Source: Synergistaceae bacterium
GTDB taxonomy: Bacteria > Synergistota > Synergistia > Synergistales > Aminobacteriaceae
NCBI GenBank assembly: GCA_017475805.1
Contig: JAFVEW010000005.1
Span: 1-18,923 of the forward strand
DNA: 18,923 nucleotides
Direction of reading: 5' to 3'
The position numbers and the translations under genes were made by a program. This document shows positions 11,754 through 18,923 of the stretch, in pieces; the first letter of the stretch is position 1; each line of letters opens with the position of its first letter. The notes beneath the pieces are model-generated. The model made no database searches, was not told the DNA's origin, and was given only the letters and a program-made list of their open reading frames with translations.

Positions 11754-12993
11754 ATGAATAATAATTTTAGTGAAATTAGCGGCGGTGTATGTGCTCCAAA
11801 GGGTTTTAAGGCTTCGGGCGTTCACTGCGGAATTAGACATAACAGAACTAAAAATGACATTGCTATGATTTTCAGTGAAGTTCCTGCTTCAGCGGCTGCC
11901 GTTTACACTCAAAATTTAGTTAAGGGTGCGCCGCTTACAGTAACGAAAAAAAAATTTAGAAAAGTCCGGCGGAGTTGCTCAGGCCGTAATTTGCAACAGC
12001 GGCAACGCTAACACCTGCAACGCTGACGGTATCGAAATAGCTGAAAAAATGTGCGGACTTGCTGCTCAAGCATTAAATATTAAACCTGAATATATCGCCG
12101 TAGGTTCAACAGGCGTCATCGGTCAGCCTCTTAATATCGAGCCGATTAAAAAAGGTATTCCCGAACTTGTTAAAAGTCTTACTGATAACGAAAGCGGCAG
12201 CAATTTAGCCTGCGAAGGTATCATGACGACCGACACGATTAAAAAAGAAATCGCACTCGAATTTGAAATTTCAGGAACTAAATGCAAAATCGGAGCAATC
12301 GCTAAAGGCAGCGGCATGATTCACCCGAATATGGCAACAATGCTGATTTTTATAACGACCGACACAGCAATTAAAAGCGAAATTTTACAGTGCGCTTTAT
12401 CTCAAGTTGTGCCTGACACTTTCAACATGATTAGCGTTGACGGCGACACTTCGACTAATGATATGACCGTAATTTTAGCTAACGGTCTGGCCGGAAATAA
12501 AATTATTTCTGAATGCGGCGAAGATTTCAAGAAATTTAAGGCCGCTTTGAATTTTATCTGCGTTAAACTTTGCAGGTTATTAGCTGGCGACGGCGAAGGG
12601 GCTACGAAACTTCTTGAGTGTAACGTAACAGGCGCGAAAGATATTAAAACGGCAAAAATCACAGCTAAGAGCGTAATATGCTCAACTCTTTTCAAAGCCG
12701 CAATGTTCGGAGCTGACGCAAATTGGGGCAGAGTTTTATGCGCAATAGGCTACAGCGGTGCTGACGTTGACGTTAATAAAATTGATGTTGCCTTTGAAAG
12801 CAGCGCAGGAAAAATCGAAGTCTGCAAAAACGGAGCAGGGGTTGATTTTTCAGAAGAAATTGCTAAAAAAGTTTTGACAGAACGCGAGATAAAAATTTTA
12901 ATTTCACTTAATGACGGCCAAGAAAACGCAACTGCATGGGGCTGTGATTTAACTTATGATTATGTGAAAATCAACGGAGATTACAGAACTTAA
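11754..12993 (+). pseudogene. argJ: argJ, glutamate N-acetyltransferase, frameshifted in a poly-A run
   Basis: ArgJ transfers acetyl from N-acetylornithine to glutamate and recycles the acetyl group. The N-terminal part reads in one frame (ISGGVCAPKGFKASGVHCGI to PLTVTK) up to about 11954, then stops at 12011. The rest continues in another frame (SGGVAQAVICNSGNANTC to YVKINGDYRT at 12993). The break falls at nine consecutive A (11946-11954). With eight A the frame restores as VTKKNLEKSGGVAQ and gives a normal ~412-residue ArgJ. The self-cleavage site is intact: NMATMLIF, Thr codon 12337-12339. Possible explanations are a sequencing error, a real mutation, or slippage on the A run giving some full-length protein. 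The rest is well conserved. Confidence 0.9.
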
Positions 12994-13001
12994 AAAGCAA
13001 G

Positions 13002-13029
13002 TAGGAATTAGGAGTTAGGAAGTAGGAAG
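13002..13029 (+). repeat. Heptamer repeat tract, copy 1
   Basis: Four tandem heptamers TAGGAAT, TAGGAGT, TAGGAAG, TAGGAAG, preceded by AAAAAGCAA. The same arrangement recurs at 15784-15804. The last unit can pair with ACTTCCT (13043-13049) to form a hairpin. Confidence 0.7.
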
Positions 13030-13054
13030 TAAAAATTTTCTAACTTCCTTGCCT

Positions 13055-13060
13055 TATAAT
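13055..13060 (+). promoter_or_regulatory. Candidate -10 box before the small membrane gene
   Basis: TATAAT lies 24 nt before ATG 13085. No clear -35 hexamer is visible 16-18 bp upstream, so this is a weak promoter call. Confidence 0.35.
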
Positions 13061-13063
13061 TCG

Positions 13064-13083
13064 TTTGGACAGGAGAAATTAAA
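13064..13083 (+). repeat. 20-bp direct repeat flanking the small membrane gene, left copy
   Basis: TTTGGACAGGAGAAATTAAA is identical to 13417-13436. It carries the ribosome binding site (AGGAG) of the small gene. The right copy carries the site for argB. Confidence 0.9.
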
Positions 13084-13084
13084 A

Positions 13085-13435
13085 ATGACAAGCACTGACA
13101 ATTATGTAACTATTGAAATATTTAACGCAGGTATTCAGGGAATTAAGACTGAAATGAATCAGCGTTTTGACATTATCCAGACTGAAATTAAAGAAATGAA
13201 TCAGGAGCTTCGCATCACTCAAAACGATGTAGCTCATATTCAGACGTCGATTTATTGGGGCTTCGCTGTCATGGGTATAGTCATTGCTCTTGTCGGTCTT
13301 ATTGTAGCTATTTTAGCTATTATTCCGCCTGAACGCAGCGAAGATTTATCATCGCGAAATATTCGGGACATAAGAGCTTTAATCCGCGAAGAATTTTCTA
13401 TGTTAAATTCATTAAATTTGGACAGGAGAAATTAA
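13085..13435 (+). CDS. Small coiled-coil protein with one membrane helix
   Basis: A 116-residue protein not needed for arginine synthesis as far as known. Residues 14-56 look like a coiled coil (IQGIKTEMNQRFDIIQTEI, then MNQELRITQNDVAHIQ). Residues 58-81 are one hydrophobic membrane segment (YWGFAVMGIVIALVGLIVAI). A charged C-terminal tail follows. The start is ATG 13085 after ACAGGAG; a longer frame open to 13049 has no ribosome binding site. The gene sits between argJ and argB and is bracketed by two copies of a 20-bp sequence, which suggests later insertion. Similar small proteins with coiled coil and one membrane helix occur widely with unknown function. Confidence 0.7.
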   Translation: MTSTDNYVTIEIFNAGIQGIKTEMNQRFDIIQTEIKEMNQELRITQNDVAHIQTSIYWGFAVMGIVIALVGLIVAILAIIPPERSEDLSSRNIRDIRALIREEFSMLNSLNLDRRN

Positions 13436-13436
13436 A
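13417..13436 (+). repeat. 20-bp direct repeat flanking the small membrane gene, right copy
   Basis: An exact copy of 13064-13083, 353 bp downstream. It encodes the last residues (LDRRN) and stop of the small gene, and it provides the AGGAG for argB. Confidence 0.9.
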
Positions 13437-13441
13437 TTAAA

Positions 13442-14296
13442 ATGAATTTTTCAAACTCACAGCGCGCTGAAGTTTTAGTTCAGGCTCTGCCTTATATTCA
13501 AGAATACACTGGAAAGACTGTCGTTATAAAATACGGCGGCAACGCTATGACTAACGAGAGCTTAAAGCAGCAGGTTATGGAAGATATAGTTTTGCTAAGG
13601 CTTGTCGGAGTCAAAGTCGTTTTAGTTCACGGCGGCGGCCCTGAAATTAATGACTTGATGCAGCGTCTTGGAAAGAAGCCGGAGTTTTTGAACGGCCTGC
13701 GCGTTACTGATAATGAAACTGTCGAGATCGTTCAAATGGTCTTGGCCGGAAAAATTAATAAATCTCTCGTGAATTTGCTCGAAGTCAAAGGCGGCCGCGC
13801 TGTAGGACTTTCAGGAATTGACGACAGAATTATCGAAGCTGAATGTAAAAATCGTGATTTAGGTTTTGTCGGCGAAGTTACTAAAATCAACACTGAATTA
13901 ATTAATGACGTTTTAGAACGCGGATATATTCCAGTGATTTCGACGATAGGCTCAGGAAAAAACGGCGAAGTTTTTAACATCAACGGCGATATTGCTGCGT
14001 CTTGCGTCGCTGGAGCTTTATGCGCTGAAAGATTAATAATTCTCACAGACATTGCAGGAATTTTGCGCGACCCTTCAGATATTTCGACTTTAATCCCTGA
14101 ATTAAGCATAAAAGAAGCCGAGAACTTAAAAGCTCAGGGCATTATTTCAGGCGGCATGATACCTAAAACAGACTGCTGTATCAGGGCAATTAATGAAGGA
14201 GTTAAGAAAGTTATCATCATGGACGGCAGGATTCCTCATTCGATTTTAATGGAACTTTTCACGGACGAAGGTGCAGGGACAATGTTCGTAAATTAA
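13442..14296 (+). CDS. argB: Acetylglutamate kinase
   Basis: Phosphorylates N-acetylglutamate with ATP, second step of arginine synthesis. 284 residues, normal length. VVIKYGGNAM (27-36, with Lys 30) and VHGGGPEIN (62-70) bind phosphate and substrate. FNINGDIAA and SGGMIPKTD are the later conserved blocks. A helical N-terminal extension (residues 1-22, RAEVLVQALPYIQEY) is present. Kinases with this extension are usually inhibited by arginine, which fits a cyclic pathway through ArgJ; this is inference. ATG 13442 follows AGGAG at 13424-13428. No further arginine gene follows in the window. Confidence 0.95.
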   Translation: MNFSNSQRAEVLVQALPYIQEYTGKTVVIKYGGNAMTNESLKQQVMEDIVLLRLVGVKVVLVHGGGPEINDLMQRLGKKPEFLNGLRVTDNETVEIVQMVLAGKINKSLVNLLEVKGGRAVGLSGIDDRIIEAECKNRDLGFVGEVTKINTELINDVLERGYIPVISTIGSGKNGEVFNINGDIAASCVAGALCAERLIILTDIAGILRDPSDISTLIPELSIKEAENLKAQGIISGGMIPKTDCCIRAINEGVKKVIIMDGRIPHSILMELFTDEGAGTMFVN

Positions 14297-14344
14297 TTAG
14301 ACGTTATTATAAAAAATTTCTTACGAAACAAAATTTTATTTTTT

Positions 14345-14354
14345 GTGATATAAT
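14345..14354 (+). promoter_or_regulatory. Extended -10 promoter-like element after argB
   Basis: TGATATAAT (14346-14354) has the extended -10 form TGnTATAAT but no clear -35. A hairpin with a T run starts only 12 nt downstream, so any transcript would be about 40 nt. Confidence 0.35.
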
Positions 14355-14365
14355 TCGACATAAGA

Positions 14366-14399
14366 AAATTCCCGTTGCGAGTCGGGAATTTATTTTTTA
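14366..14399. terminator. Bidirectional terminator between argB and the STAS gene
   Basis: AAATTCCCG (14366-14374) pairs with CGGGAATTT (14383-14391), followed by TATTTTTTA. Read on the minus strand the stem is followed by TCTTA after TTTT, so it can also stop transcription from the convergent gene. The rest of 14297-14520 is AT-rich and holds no gene; it includes a single DnaA-box-like TTATCCACA (14486-14494). Confidence 0.8.
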
Positions 14400-14520
14400 T
14401 TACTACAAAATCTTAATTTTGATTCGTGATCGCAAAATTTTACAAAAAACTTTTCAAAAAAAATTACGGTTTGTTTTTAAGAAATTTATCCACAAATTTA
14501 TGAAACAAAGTTTTATTTTT

Positions 14521-15726
14521 TTATTCGCTCAACAAAGATTTAATTTCCGCAACATTCGGGAAAAATTCTCGTCTTGATTGTTCTACGAAAAATTTAACAA
14601 ATTCTTCGGGCATTTCAATACCGTTAGTTCTTACATAAGAGGCAGGGAAAACCGCAGAAAATAATAACGAGGCGGCTTCCATTTTTTTCTCGTATTTACT
14701 TATCTCAGAAAAATTATTTGTGCCAAAATATCCAAGCATCATAGCTTCCCAAAATTTTTTCGCTTGAACAGGATCAAAGCCGGTCAGTTGTTTTACGAGC
14801 TTTTCTGATTTATTTCTGTAAAGCATGTAAATTTTTCCTAAGTCATAAATCGGATTGCCGTAATGTATGCCCATCATGTTTATTAAAATTAATTCGCCGT
14901 TCTCCTGAATAAAAACGTTCCTGGCGTTGAAACTATCATAGAGAATAGTATCAGCCTTAGGATTTGCATCGATGACTTTTACAAGAGTTTCGATTTCATA
15001 TGCTGTCAGCCATTTTTCCATGCTGTAAGCATAGCCTTTGTAACGGTCTGACTGTTGCGAAATTAAATCAATCATCGGATTAACTGAATGAATTTGCTTC
15101 AATAATTTCCCCATCTCGAGTGCGTATTGACCTGATTTTTGCGGGGATTTTTTCAAAAAAGAAAAAACCGTGCTTGCTTTCGTAAGCTCGTATAACATTC
15201 CGTATTGTCCTTTATACGTTACTATATCGTAAGCGATTAAGGTCGGTATCTCAAATAAAAATGCGGCCTGTGCAATTTGCCTTTCGCGTTCGATCGTTTC
15301 AAGCTGCGTGCCTTCGGGGTAAACTTTCATTAAAATGTCATCGCCGATGTAATAAACTGTAACGCCGCCGCTTATTCCCATCATGTGAACATTTTTTTCG
15401 TTTGAAAAGTCGCGGAGCTTTTTAGTAATGTTGAAAATCTCAGTGAAACCAGTTATGTCAAAAATTTCATATGCTTCCGGCGAAACATTTATGATTTTTA
15501 TTGATTCTTTTTCTTTTTTGTTGAAGCTTAATAAAACTCTAAGGCCTGCGCTCGAAATATATTCAAGTTTTTCGCAGTCAAAATTTACAGAACCGTTGGG
15601 ATTATTTTTTCGTTCAGATGTCAAAATGTTGCTTAAATCCGTAACGTTTTGCGATGCTACTCTGCCGGACAGAGAAATATAAAGTTTTCCTTCTTTCATT
15701 GAAGCACTCAAATTAAAATCAGCCAT
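14521..15726 (-). CDS. STAS domain fused to a degenerate kinase-like (APH/TIGR02172-type) domain
   Basis: A 401-residue protein. Residues 1-105 are a STAS domain, as in anti-sigma factor antagonists. The motif LEYISSAGLRVLL (54-66) has Ser 58/59 at the position phosphorylated in SpoIIAA-type proteins. Residues about 118-400 resemble the aminoglycoside-phosphotransferase-like fold of the TIGR02172 paralogous family (recognised from memory): MKVYPEG (Lys 134), a central helix KLLKQIHSV, then YDSFNARNVFI (263-273), INMMG (282-286) and YGNPIYDLG. The usual HGDxHxGN reads YDSFNARN, so the catalytic Asp is Ser, and the metal-binding Asp of IDxG is Asn. It is therefore probably a pseudokinase or sensor. 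The start has AGGAG (minus strand, 15735-15739). It diverges from alr. Confidence 0.8.
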   Translation of the reverse strand: MADFNLSASMKEGKLYISLSGRVASQNVTDLSNILTSERKNNPNGSVNFDCEKLEYISSAGLRVLLSFNKKEKESIKIINVSPEAYEIFDITGFTEIFNITKKLRDFSNEKNVHMMGISGGVTVYYIGDDILMKVYPEGTQLETIERERQIAQAAFLFEIPTLIAYDIVTYKGQYGMLYELTKASTVFSFLKKSPQKSGQYALEMGKLLKQIHSVNPMIDLISQQSDRYKGYAYSMEKWLTAYEIETLVKVIDANPKADTILYDSFNARNVFIQENGELILINMMGIHYGNPIYDLGKIYMLYRNKSEKLVKQLTGFDPVQAKKFWEAMMLGYFGTNNFSEISKYEKKMEAASLLFSAVFPASYVRTNGIEMPEEFVKFFVEQSRREFFPNVAEIKSLLSE

Positions 15727-15743
15727 TTCTTACTCCTTTATTT

Positions 15744-15761
15744 TAATTATCGCGATAATTA
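15744..15761. promoter_or_regulatory. 18-bp perfect palindrome, candidate operator
   Basis: TAATTATCGCGATAATTA lies in the 76-bp divergent region between the STAS gene and alr. It abuts the plus-strand TATAAT at 15762-15767 and overlaps the minus-strand TATAAT (15763 down to 15758). A repressor bound here would block both directions. The regulator is not identified. Confidence 0.6.
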
Positions 15762-15767
15762 TATAAT
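15762..15767 (+). promoter_or_regulatory. -10 box of the alr promoter
   Basis: TATAAT, 35 nt before ATG 15803. The -35 region would fall at the left edge of the palindrome (about 15739-15744, AT-only), so the palindrome would occupy the spacer. Confidence 0.5.
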
Positions 15768-15783
15768 AAGTAAAAAAAGCAAT

Positions 15784-15804
15784 TAGGAATGAGGAATTAG
15801 GAAT
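15784..15804 (+). repeat. Heptamer repeat tract, copy 2, supplying the alr ribosome binding site
   Basis: Three tandem heptamers TAGGAAT, GAGGAAT, TAGGAAT, preceded by AAAAAAGCAAT. The middle unit gives GAGGA 7 nt before the start, and the third runs into the ATG at 15803. The related tract is at 13002-13029. Confidence 0.7.
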
Positions 15805-16954
15805 GAAAATTGAAACTTCGAGAACTTGGGCTGAAATTAATCTAGATAACTTAGCTGAAAATTTTAAGATTTTACGAGCAAAATTAAATCCCCAAGCAAA
15901 ATTTTTAGCAGTCTGCAAAGCCGACGCTTACGGACACGGAATGATTGAGTGTTCGCGGAAATTTCAGGAATTAGGCGCAGATTATTTAGCCGTTGCGAGT
16001 GTAATTGAAGGCATAGAGCTTCGTAAAAACGGAATAACGCTTCCGATTTTATGTCTTGGCCAAGCCGACCCGAATTTAGCTCCTTTAATGCTTGAATATA
16101 AAATTACTCAGGCTGTCGGAGATTTTGAAAACGGCAAAAAAATTTCTGATTTAATCTCGAATTCAAAATTAAAAATTCATATCAAAATCGACACGGGCAT
16201 GAGCCGAACGGGTTTCTATTGGCCTGATGATGAGGACGAAAAAATAAAAGTCGCAGGCGAAATTAAAAATCTTTGCGAACTTCCTAACCTCGAAGCAGAA
16301 GGAATTTTTACGCATTTTGCCGCCGCTGATGATTATACGAGTGCCGGAGAAAATTTTACGCGCCTTCAATTAGAAAAGTTTTTAGACGCAAAAGAAAAGT
16401 TAGCCGCGCTTAATATAAATTTCAAGATAGCTCACGCCGCCGCGAGTGTCGGAGTCTTAAACTATCCGCAAGCTCATTTAGACATGGGACGCTTCGGGCT
16501 TGTCTTATACGGCTACGCTGACACTGTAAAAGGGAACGAAGACAGCGATGTAGGTTTGAAGCCCGTCATGAAAGTCAAGAGCAGAATTACAGCCGTACGA
16601 AAACTTCCAGCCGGAGCAACGATAAGCTATGGACGAACTTTTGAATTAAAACGCGATTCTTTTATTGCAGTCCTGCCGATCGGATATGCTGACGGTTTGC
16701 CGCGAACCTTATCAAATAATTTCAGCGTTAAAATTCATGAAAAACTTTGTCCGATCTTAGGCCGGATTTGCATGGATATGTGTATGGCCGACGTTACGGA
16801 CTTAATATTAAAAAATGAAAATGTTAAGCCCGGCGATATTGCTACGATTTTTGACGAAGATTTAATTCCATTAGCCGCGAAAAATTCAGGGACGATTATT
16901 CATGAAATTCTTTGCAGCCCTTCAAAAAGAGTCCCAAGAGTTTTTATACGTTAA
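15803..16954 (+). CDS. alr: Alanine racemase
   Basis: A pyridoxal-phosphate enzyme that makes D-alanine for peptidoglycan. 383 residues, normal length. Lys 39 in AVCKADAYGHG holds the cofactor. Arg 135 in DTGMSRTG and Tyr 276 in ISYGRTF (the second catalytic base) are present. The C-terminal barrel has GYADGLPR and GRICMDM. Ribosome binding comes from the heptamer repeat just before the ATG. The short intergenic region with a palindrome suggests regulation shared with the divergent STAS gene. A promoter for the next gene overlaps its end. Confidence 0.96.
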   Translation: MKIETSRTWAEINLDNLAENFKILRAKLNPQAKFLAVCKADAYGHGMIECSRKFQELGADYLAVASVIEGIELRKNGITLPILCLGQADPNLAPLMLEYKITQAVGDFENGKKISDLISNSKLKIHIKIDTGMSRTGFYWPDDEDEKIKVAGEIKNLCELPNLEAEGIFTHFAAADDYTSAGENFTRLQLEKFLDAKEKLAALNINFKIAHAAASVGVLNYPQAHLDMGRFGLVLYGYADTVKGNEDSDVGLKPVMKVKSRITAVRKLPAGATISYGRTFELKRDSFIAVLPIGYADGLPRTLSNNFSVKIHEKLCPILGRICMDMCMADVTDLILKNENVKPGDIATIFDEDLIPLAAKNSGTIIHEILCSPSKRVPRVFIR

Positions 16955-16958
16955 ATCC

Positions 16959-16967
16959 TGTTATAAT
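16959..16967 (+). promoter_or_regulatory. Extended -10 promoter before the secreted protein gene
   Basis: TGTTATAAT (TG 16959-16960, TATAAT 16962-16967) lies 30 nt before ATG 16998. No good -35 is visible, which fits an extended -10 promoter. Confidence 0.6.
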
Positions 16968-16997
16968 CTTGAAAAATTTTAGTAGGAGGTACTTTTA

Positions 16998-17618
16998 ATG
17001 AAAAGAAAACTTTTAGCATTCGCGTTAATCATTGCCGTAATTTTTTCACTCGGCGCAGCTAAGCAAGACGACGAGAGAAAACGCATGGGAATTTTCATCA
17101 GCAACTTCACAGAGCTTGGAATGTATGAATTTGACTTAGAAGAAGACGGCCCTGACGAAATTTTACACTTGGGCGACCCTTACAACATGGACGAGTTAAT
17201 TCGCTTCGGAGTCGGCCATAATATAATCAACAATAAGAAATTAATTCAAAAATGCAAGCGAAAAGATTGCGAATTCGGATCATCAACGATCGCTAAAGAA
17301 TCCGTTGCGGCTTCCGTGCGAAAATATTTTGACTTACCCGTAAAACATCAAAAAGTTATGGGCGACGCTCCTGAAATCGATTACGACGGCAAACTCTATC
17401 ATTTTGATAAACGTAACTGGAACAACGACACGATTTATTACGCCGACGTTCAGGAAGTCAGCAAGGGCAAAAACTTCATCACTATGGAAGGCGAACTCTA
17501 CGAACTTGACAATCCTAAACACCGCCCGGCAACTTTCGTAGCAAAGGCCAAACCCTACAAATGGAATAATAAAAACACGTGGTCGATATTGTCCTTAAGC
17601 GTTGAATGGACAGAATAA
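16998..17618 (+). CDS. Secreted protein of unknown function
   Basis: A 206-residue protein with an N-terminal signal peptide: KRK, then LLAFALIIAVIFSLGAA, with likely cleavage near AAK (residues 20-22). The mature part is hydrophilic and mixed alpha/beta, with no transmembrane helix and no lipobox Cys at the cleavage site. It contains two Cys close together (KCKRKDC) and aromatic stretches (YDGKLYHFDKRNWNNDTIYY). The start ATG 16998 follows AGGAGG (16984-16989). It has its own promoter and is followed by the promoter of the symporter gene. I do not recognise the family. Confidence 0.75.
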   Translation: MKRKLLAFALIIAVIFSLGAAKQDDERKRMGIFISNFTELGMYEFDLEEDGPDEILHLGDPYNMDELIRFGVGHNIINNKKLIQKCKRKDCEFGSSTIAKESVAASVRKYFDLPVKHQKVMGDAPEIDYDGKLYHFDKRNWNNDTIYYADVQEVSKGKNFITMEGELYELDNPKHRPATFVAKAKPYKWNNKNTWSILSLSVEWTE

Positions 17619-17630
17619 TTCTGTTAAAAT
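17602..17630 (+). promoter_or_regulatory. Promoter of the symporter gene
   Basis: TTGAAT (17602-17607), 17 bp, TAAAAT (17625-17630), with TG at 17622-17623. The -35 lies inside the last codons of the secreted-protein gene. Confidence 0.7.
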
Positions 17631-17664
17631 GCAACGAATTTTTTAGGGACAGGAGTTTTATAAT

Positions 17665-18923
17665 TTGAATATAACAGAAGTAAGCGTCTTTATAGTTTAT
17701 TTAGTTTTCATGCTAGCGATAGGAGTTTGGTTCTTTTTCCGTGAAAAGAATCAGACCGAACGCGGCTATTTCTTAGGCGATCGAAAAATGGGGCCTTGGG
17801 TCGCAGCATTATCAGCCGGAGCTTCGGACATGAGCGCGTGGGTCTTGATGGGACTTCCGACTTCTATTTATGCTCTCGGACTCGGGCAAATTTGGATAGC
17901 TGTAGGTCTTGCGCTCGGCTATGCTTTAAGCTGGATATATGAAGCTCCAAGACTTCGAGCTTTTTCAATAGCGGCTAAAGATTCAATAACAGTTCCGCAA
18001 TATCTCACGAATAGATTTTTATCTGAGTCGAAGTTTTTGCAGTTAATTTCGGCTGCAGTTTTCTTAATTGCCTATACGATTTACGCGGCTTCAAGCATTA
18101 AAGCCTGCGGGACTCTCTTTAACACCGTAACGGGACTTGATACTACAATCGCAATGTATCTTGCGGCAGTTATCGTAATCAGCTACACATTTTTAGGCGG
18201 TTTTTCGGCTGTATCATGGACTGACTTTTTTCAGGGAATGTTAGTTTTGTGTGCGATGTTAATAGTTCCGATAGCTGCTGCGACAATGTTAGAGTCAGGC
18301 GCGGCTGCAACGATTGAGACGCCGGGTTATTGGAATCCGCTTGAAAAATGGCAGGATATAGTTTCAGGACTTGGCTGGGGACTTGGATATTTTGGAATGC
18401 CTCACATAATAATCCGCTTTATGTCGATAAATTCTCAGAAAGAATTAAGAAAATCCGCTAAAATCGGAATAACATGGACGTTAATAATTTTAACTTTTGC
18501 GGCCTTTGTCGGTGTTGTCGGAAGAATGTTTATAGGTTTTGACGAATCAGTGAATAATAATTCTCTTGTATTTGTCATAATGACTCGAAGAATTTTCCCG
18601 GCGTTAATTTCAGGTGTGCTTCTTTCAGCAGTCTTAGCGGCGGCAATGAGCACAGCGGATAGTCAATTATTAGCGGCGGCTTCGGCTTTTGCTTCGGACG
18701 TTTACAGACCTGTAATCCGTCAAAATAATGCCAAAGACCGTGAAATGTTATGGGCTGGCCGGGTTGTTGTTTTAGTAATTTCGTGAGTTGCTCTTTATAT
18801 CGCCTCAAGACCTGACTCAGGTTCTATAAAGTCGCTTGTTTCTAACGCTTGCGGAGGTTTCGGGGCGGCTGTCGGTCCTGAAAAAAAGCGGAGCCTGTTC
18901 TGGCAAAAAATTACATACGCAGG
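17665..18923 (+). pseudogene. putP: Sodium/proline symporter, interrupted by TGA and cut by the window end
   Basis: A sodium:solute symporter importing proline. The N-terminal 373 residues are well conserved: SAGASDMSAWVLMGLP (sodium-site residues), RGYFLGDRKMGPW, LGGFSAVSWTDFFQG, and AAAMSTADSQLLAAASAF. The frame meets TGA at 18784-18786 after VVLVIS. It then continues in the same frame with VALYIASRPDSGSI and GFGAAVGP, which is typical of PutP, so the TGA is a nonsense change (TGG to TGA would restore it) or an error. Near the end the usual hydrophobic run after GP is replaced by EKKRSLFW, which looks odd. TGA is a normal stop elsewhere in the window. It starts at TTG 17665 after AGGAG (17651-17655). 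Confidence 0.88.

Noticed and set aside
14486..14494. Perfect DnaA box TTATCCACA near argB
   Set aside because: Only one copy, without clustered boxes or an unwinding region or dnaA/dnaN neighbours, so it is probably chance or minor.
18784..18786. TGA recoded as tryptophan or selenocysteine
   Set aside because: TGA serves as a normal stop in several genes here, and no hairpin typical of a selenocysteine element is evident just after it; the position would be a Trp or aliphatic residue in relatives.

Overview
The window covers the right end of a prophage (about 1-10,350), a cluster of three tRNA genes (10,353-10,618) and a stretch of bacterial chromosome (10,620-18,923). It is AT-rich. The phage part has Firmicutes-type features: an XkdX-like protein, a GH108 lysin, a phage_holin_4-type holin and a DUF5049-like protein. 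Its P4-type integrase lies beside a tRNA gene, and the tRNA genes encode their CCA ends. These suggest an anaerobic, possibly gut-associated bacterium of a Firmicutes/Negativicutes- or Synergistota-like group. That placement is a weak inference; no rRNA or other phylogenetic marker is present. TGA is used as a normal stop codon (for example 6099-6101).

The central discovery is a complete diversity-generating retroelement (DGR) in the phage tail-fibre region (1,390-4,685). In order it contains a variable tail/adhesin protein whose last ~30 residues are the variable repeat (VR, 2,390-2,481), a perfect 14-bp hairpin just downstream, a small helical basic protein in the position of the accessory gene avd, the template repeat (TR, 3,158-3,249), a structured ~190-nt spacer, and a DGR-type reverse transcriptase. 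Aligned by hand, VR and TR differ at 13 positions over 89 bases (TR 3,160-3,248). All 13 are adenines in TR, and none of the 65 non-adenine positions differs. Upstream are three small tail genes. Downstream are a small tail-associated protein, an XkdX-like protein, a terminator and a lysis cassette (unknown protein, GH108 muramidase, holin).

Between the lysis genes and the integrase is an accessory region. It holds one hypothetical gene, an antisense excisionase-like HTH gene, and four monocistronic cassettes (7,264-9,008). Each cassette has nearly the same promoter and leader and ends in its own hairpin terminator; three encode related proteins. This moron-like arrangement suggests genes expressed from the prophage. 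The integrase faces away from the tRNA-Thr(GGT) gene, whose 3' end is the probable attachment site. The other prophage end is outside the window.

The chromosomal part begins with the tRNA operon (minus strand: Thr-TGT, Tyr-GTA, Thr-GGT) and its promoter. An arginine-biosynthesis cluster follows: argC (short type), argJ (frameshifted in a run of nine A), a small coiled-coil membrane protein flanked by a 20-bp direct repeat, and argB. Next come a STAS domain fused to a kinase-like domain that has lost its catalytic residues (minus strand), alanine racemase, a secreted protein of unknown function and a sodium/proline symporter gene interrupted by an in-frame TGA. Two disrupted metabolic genes in 8 kb point either to real gene decay or to sequencing errors.
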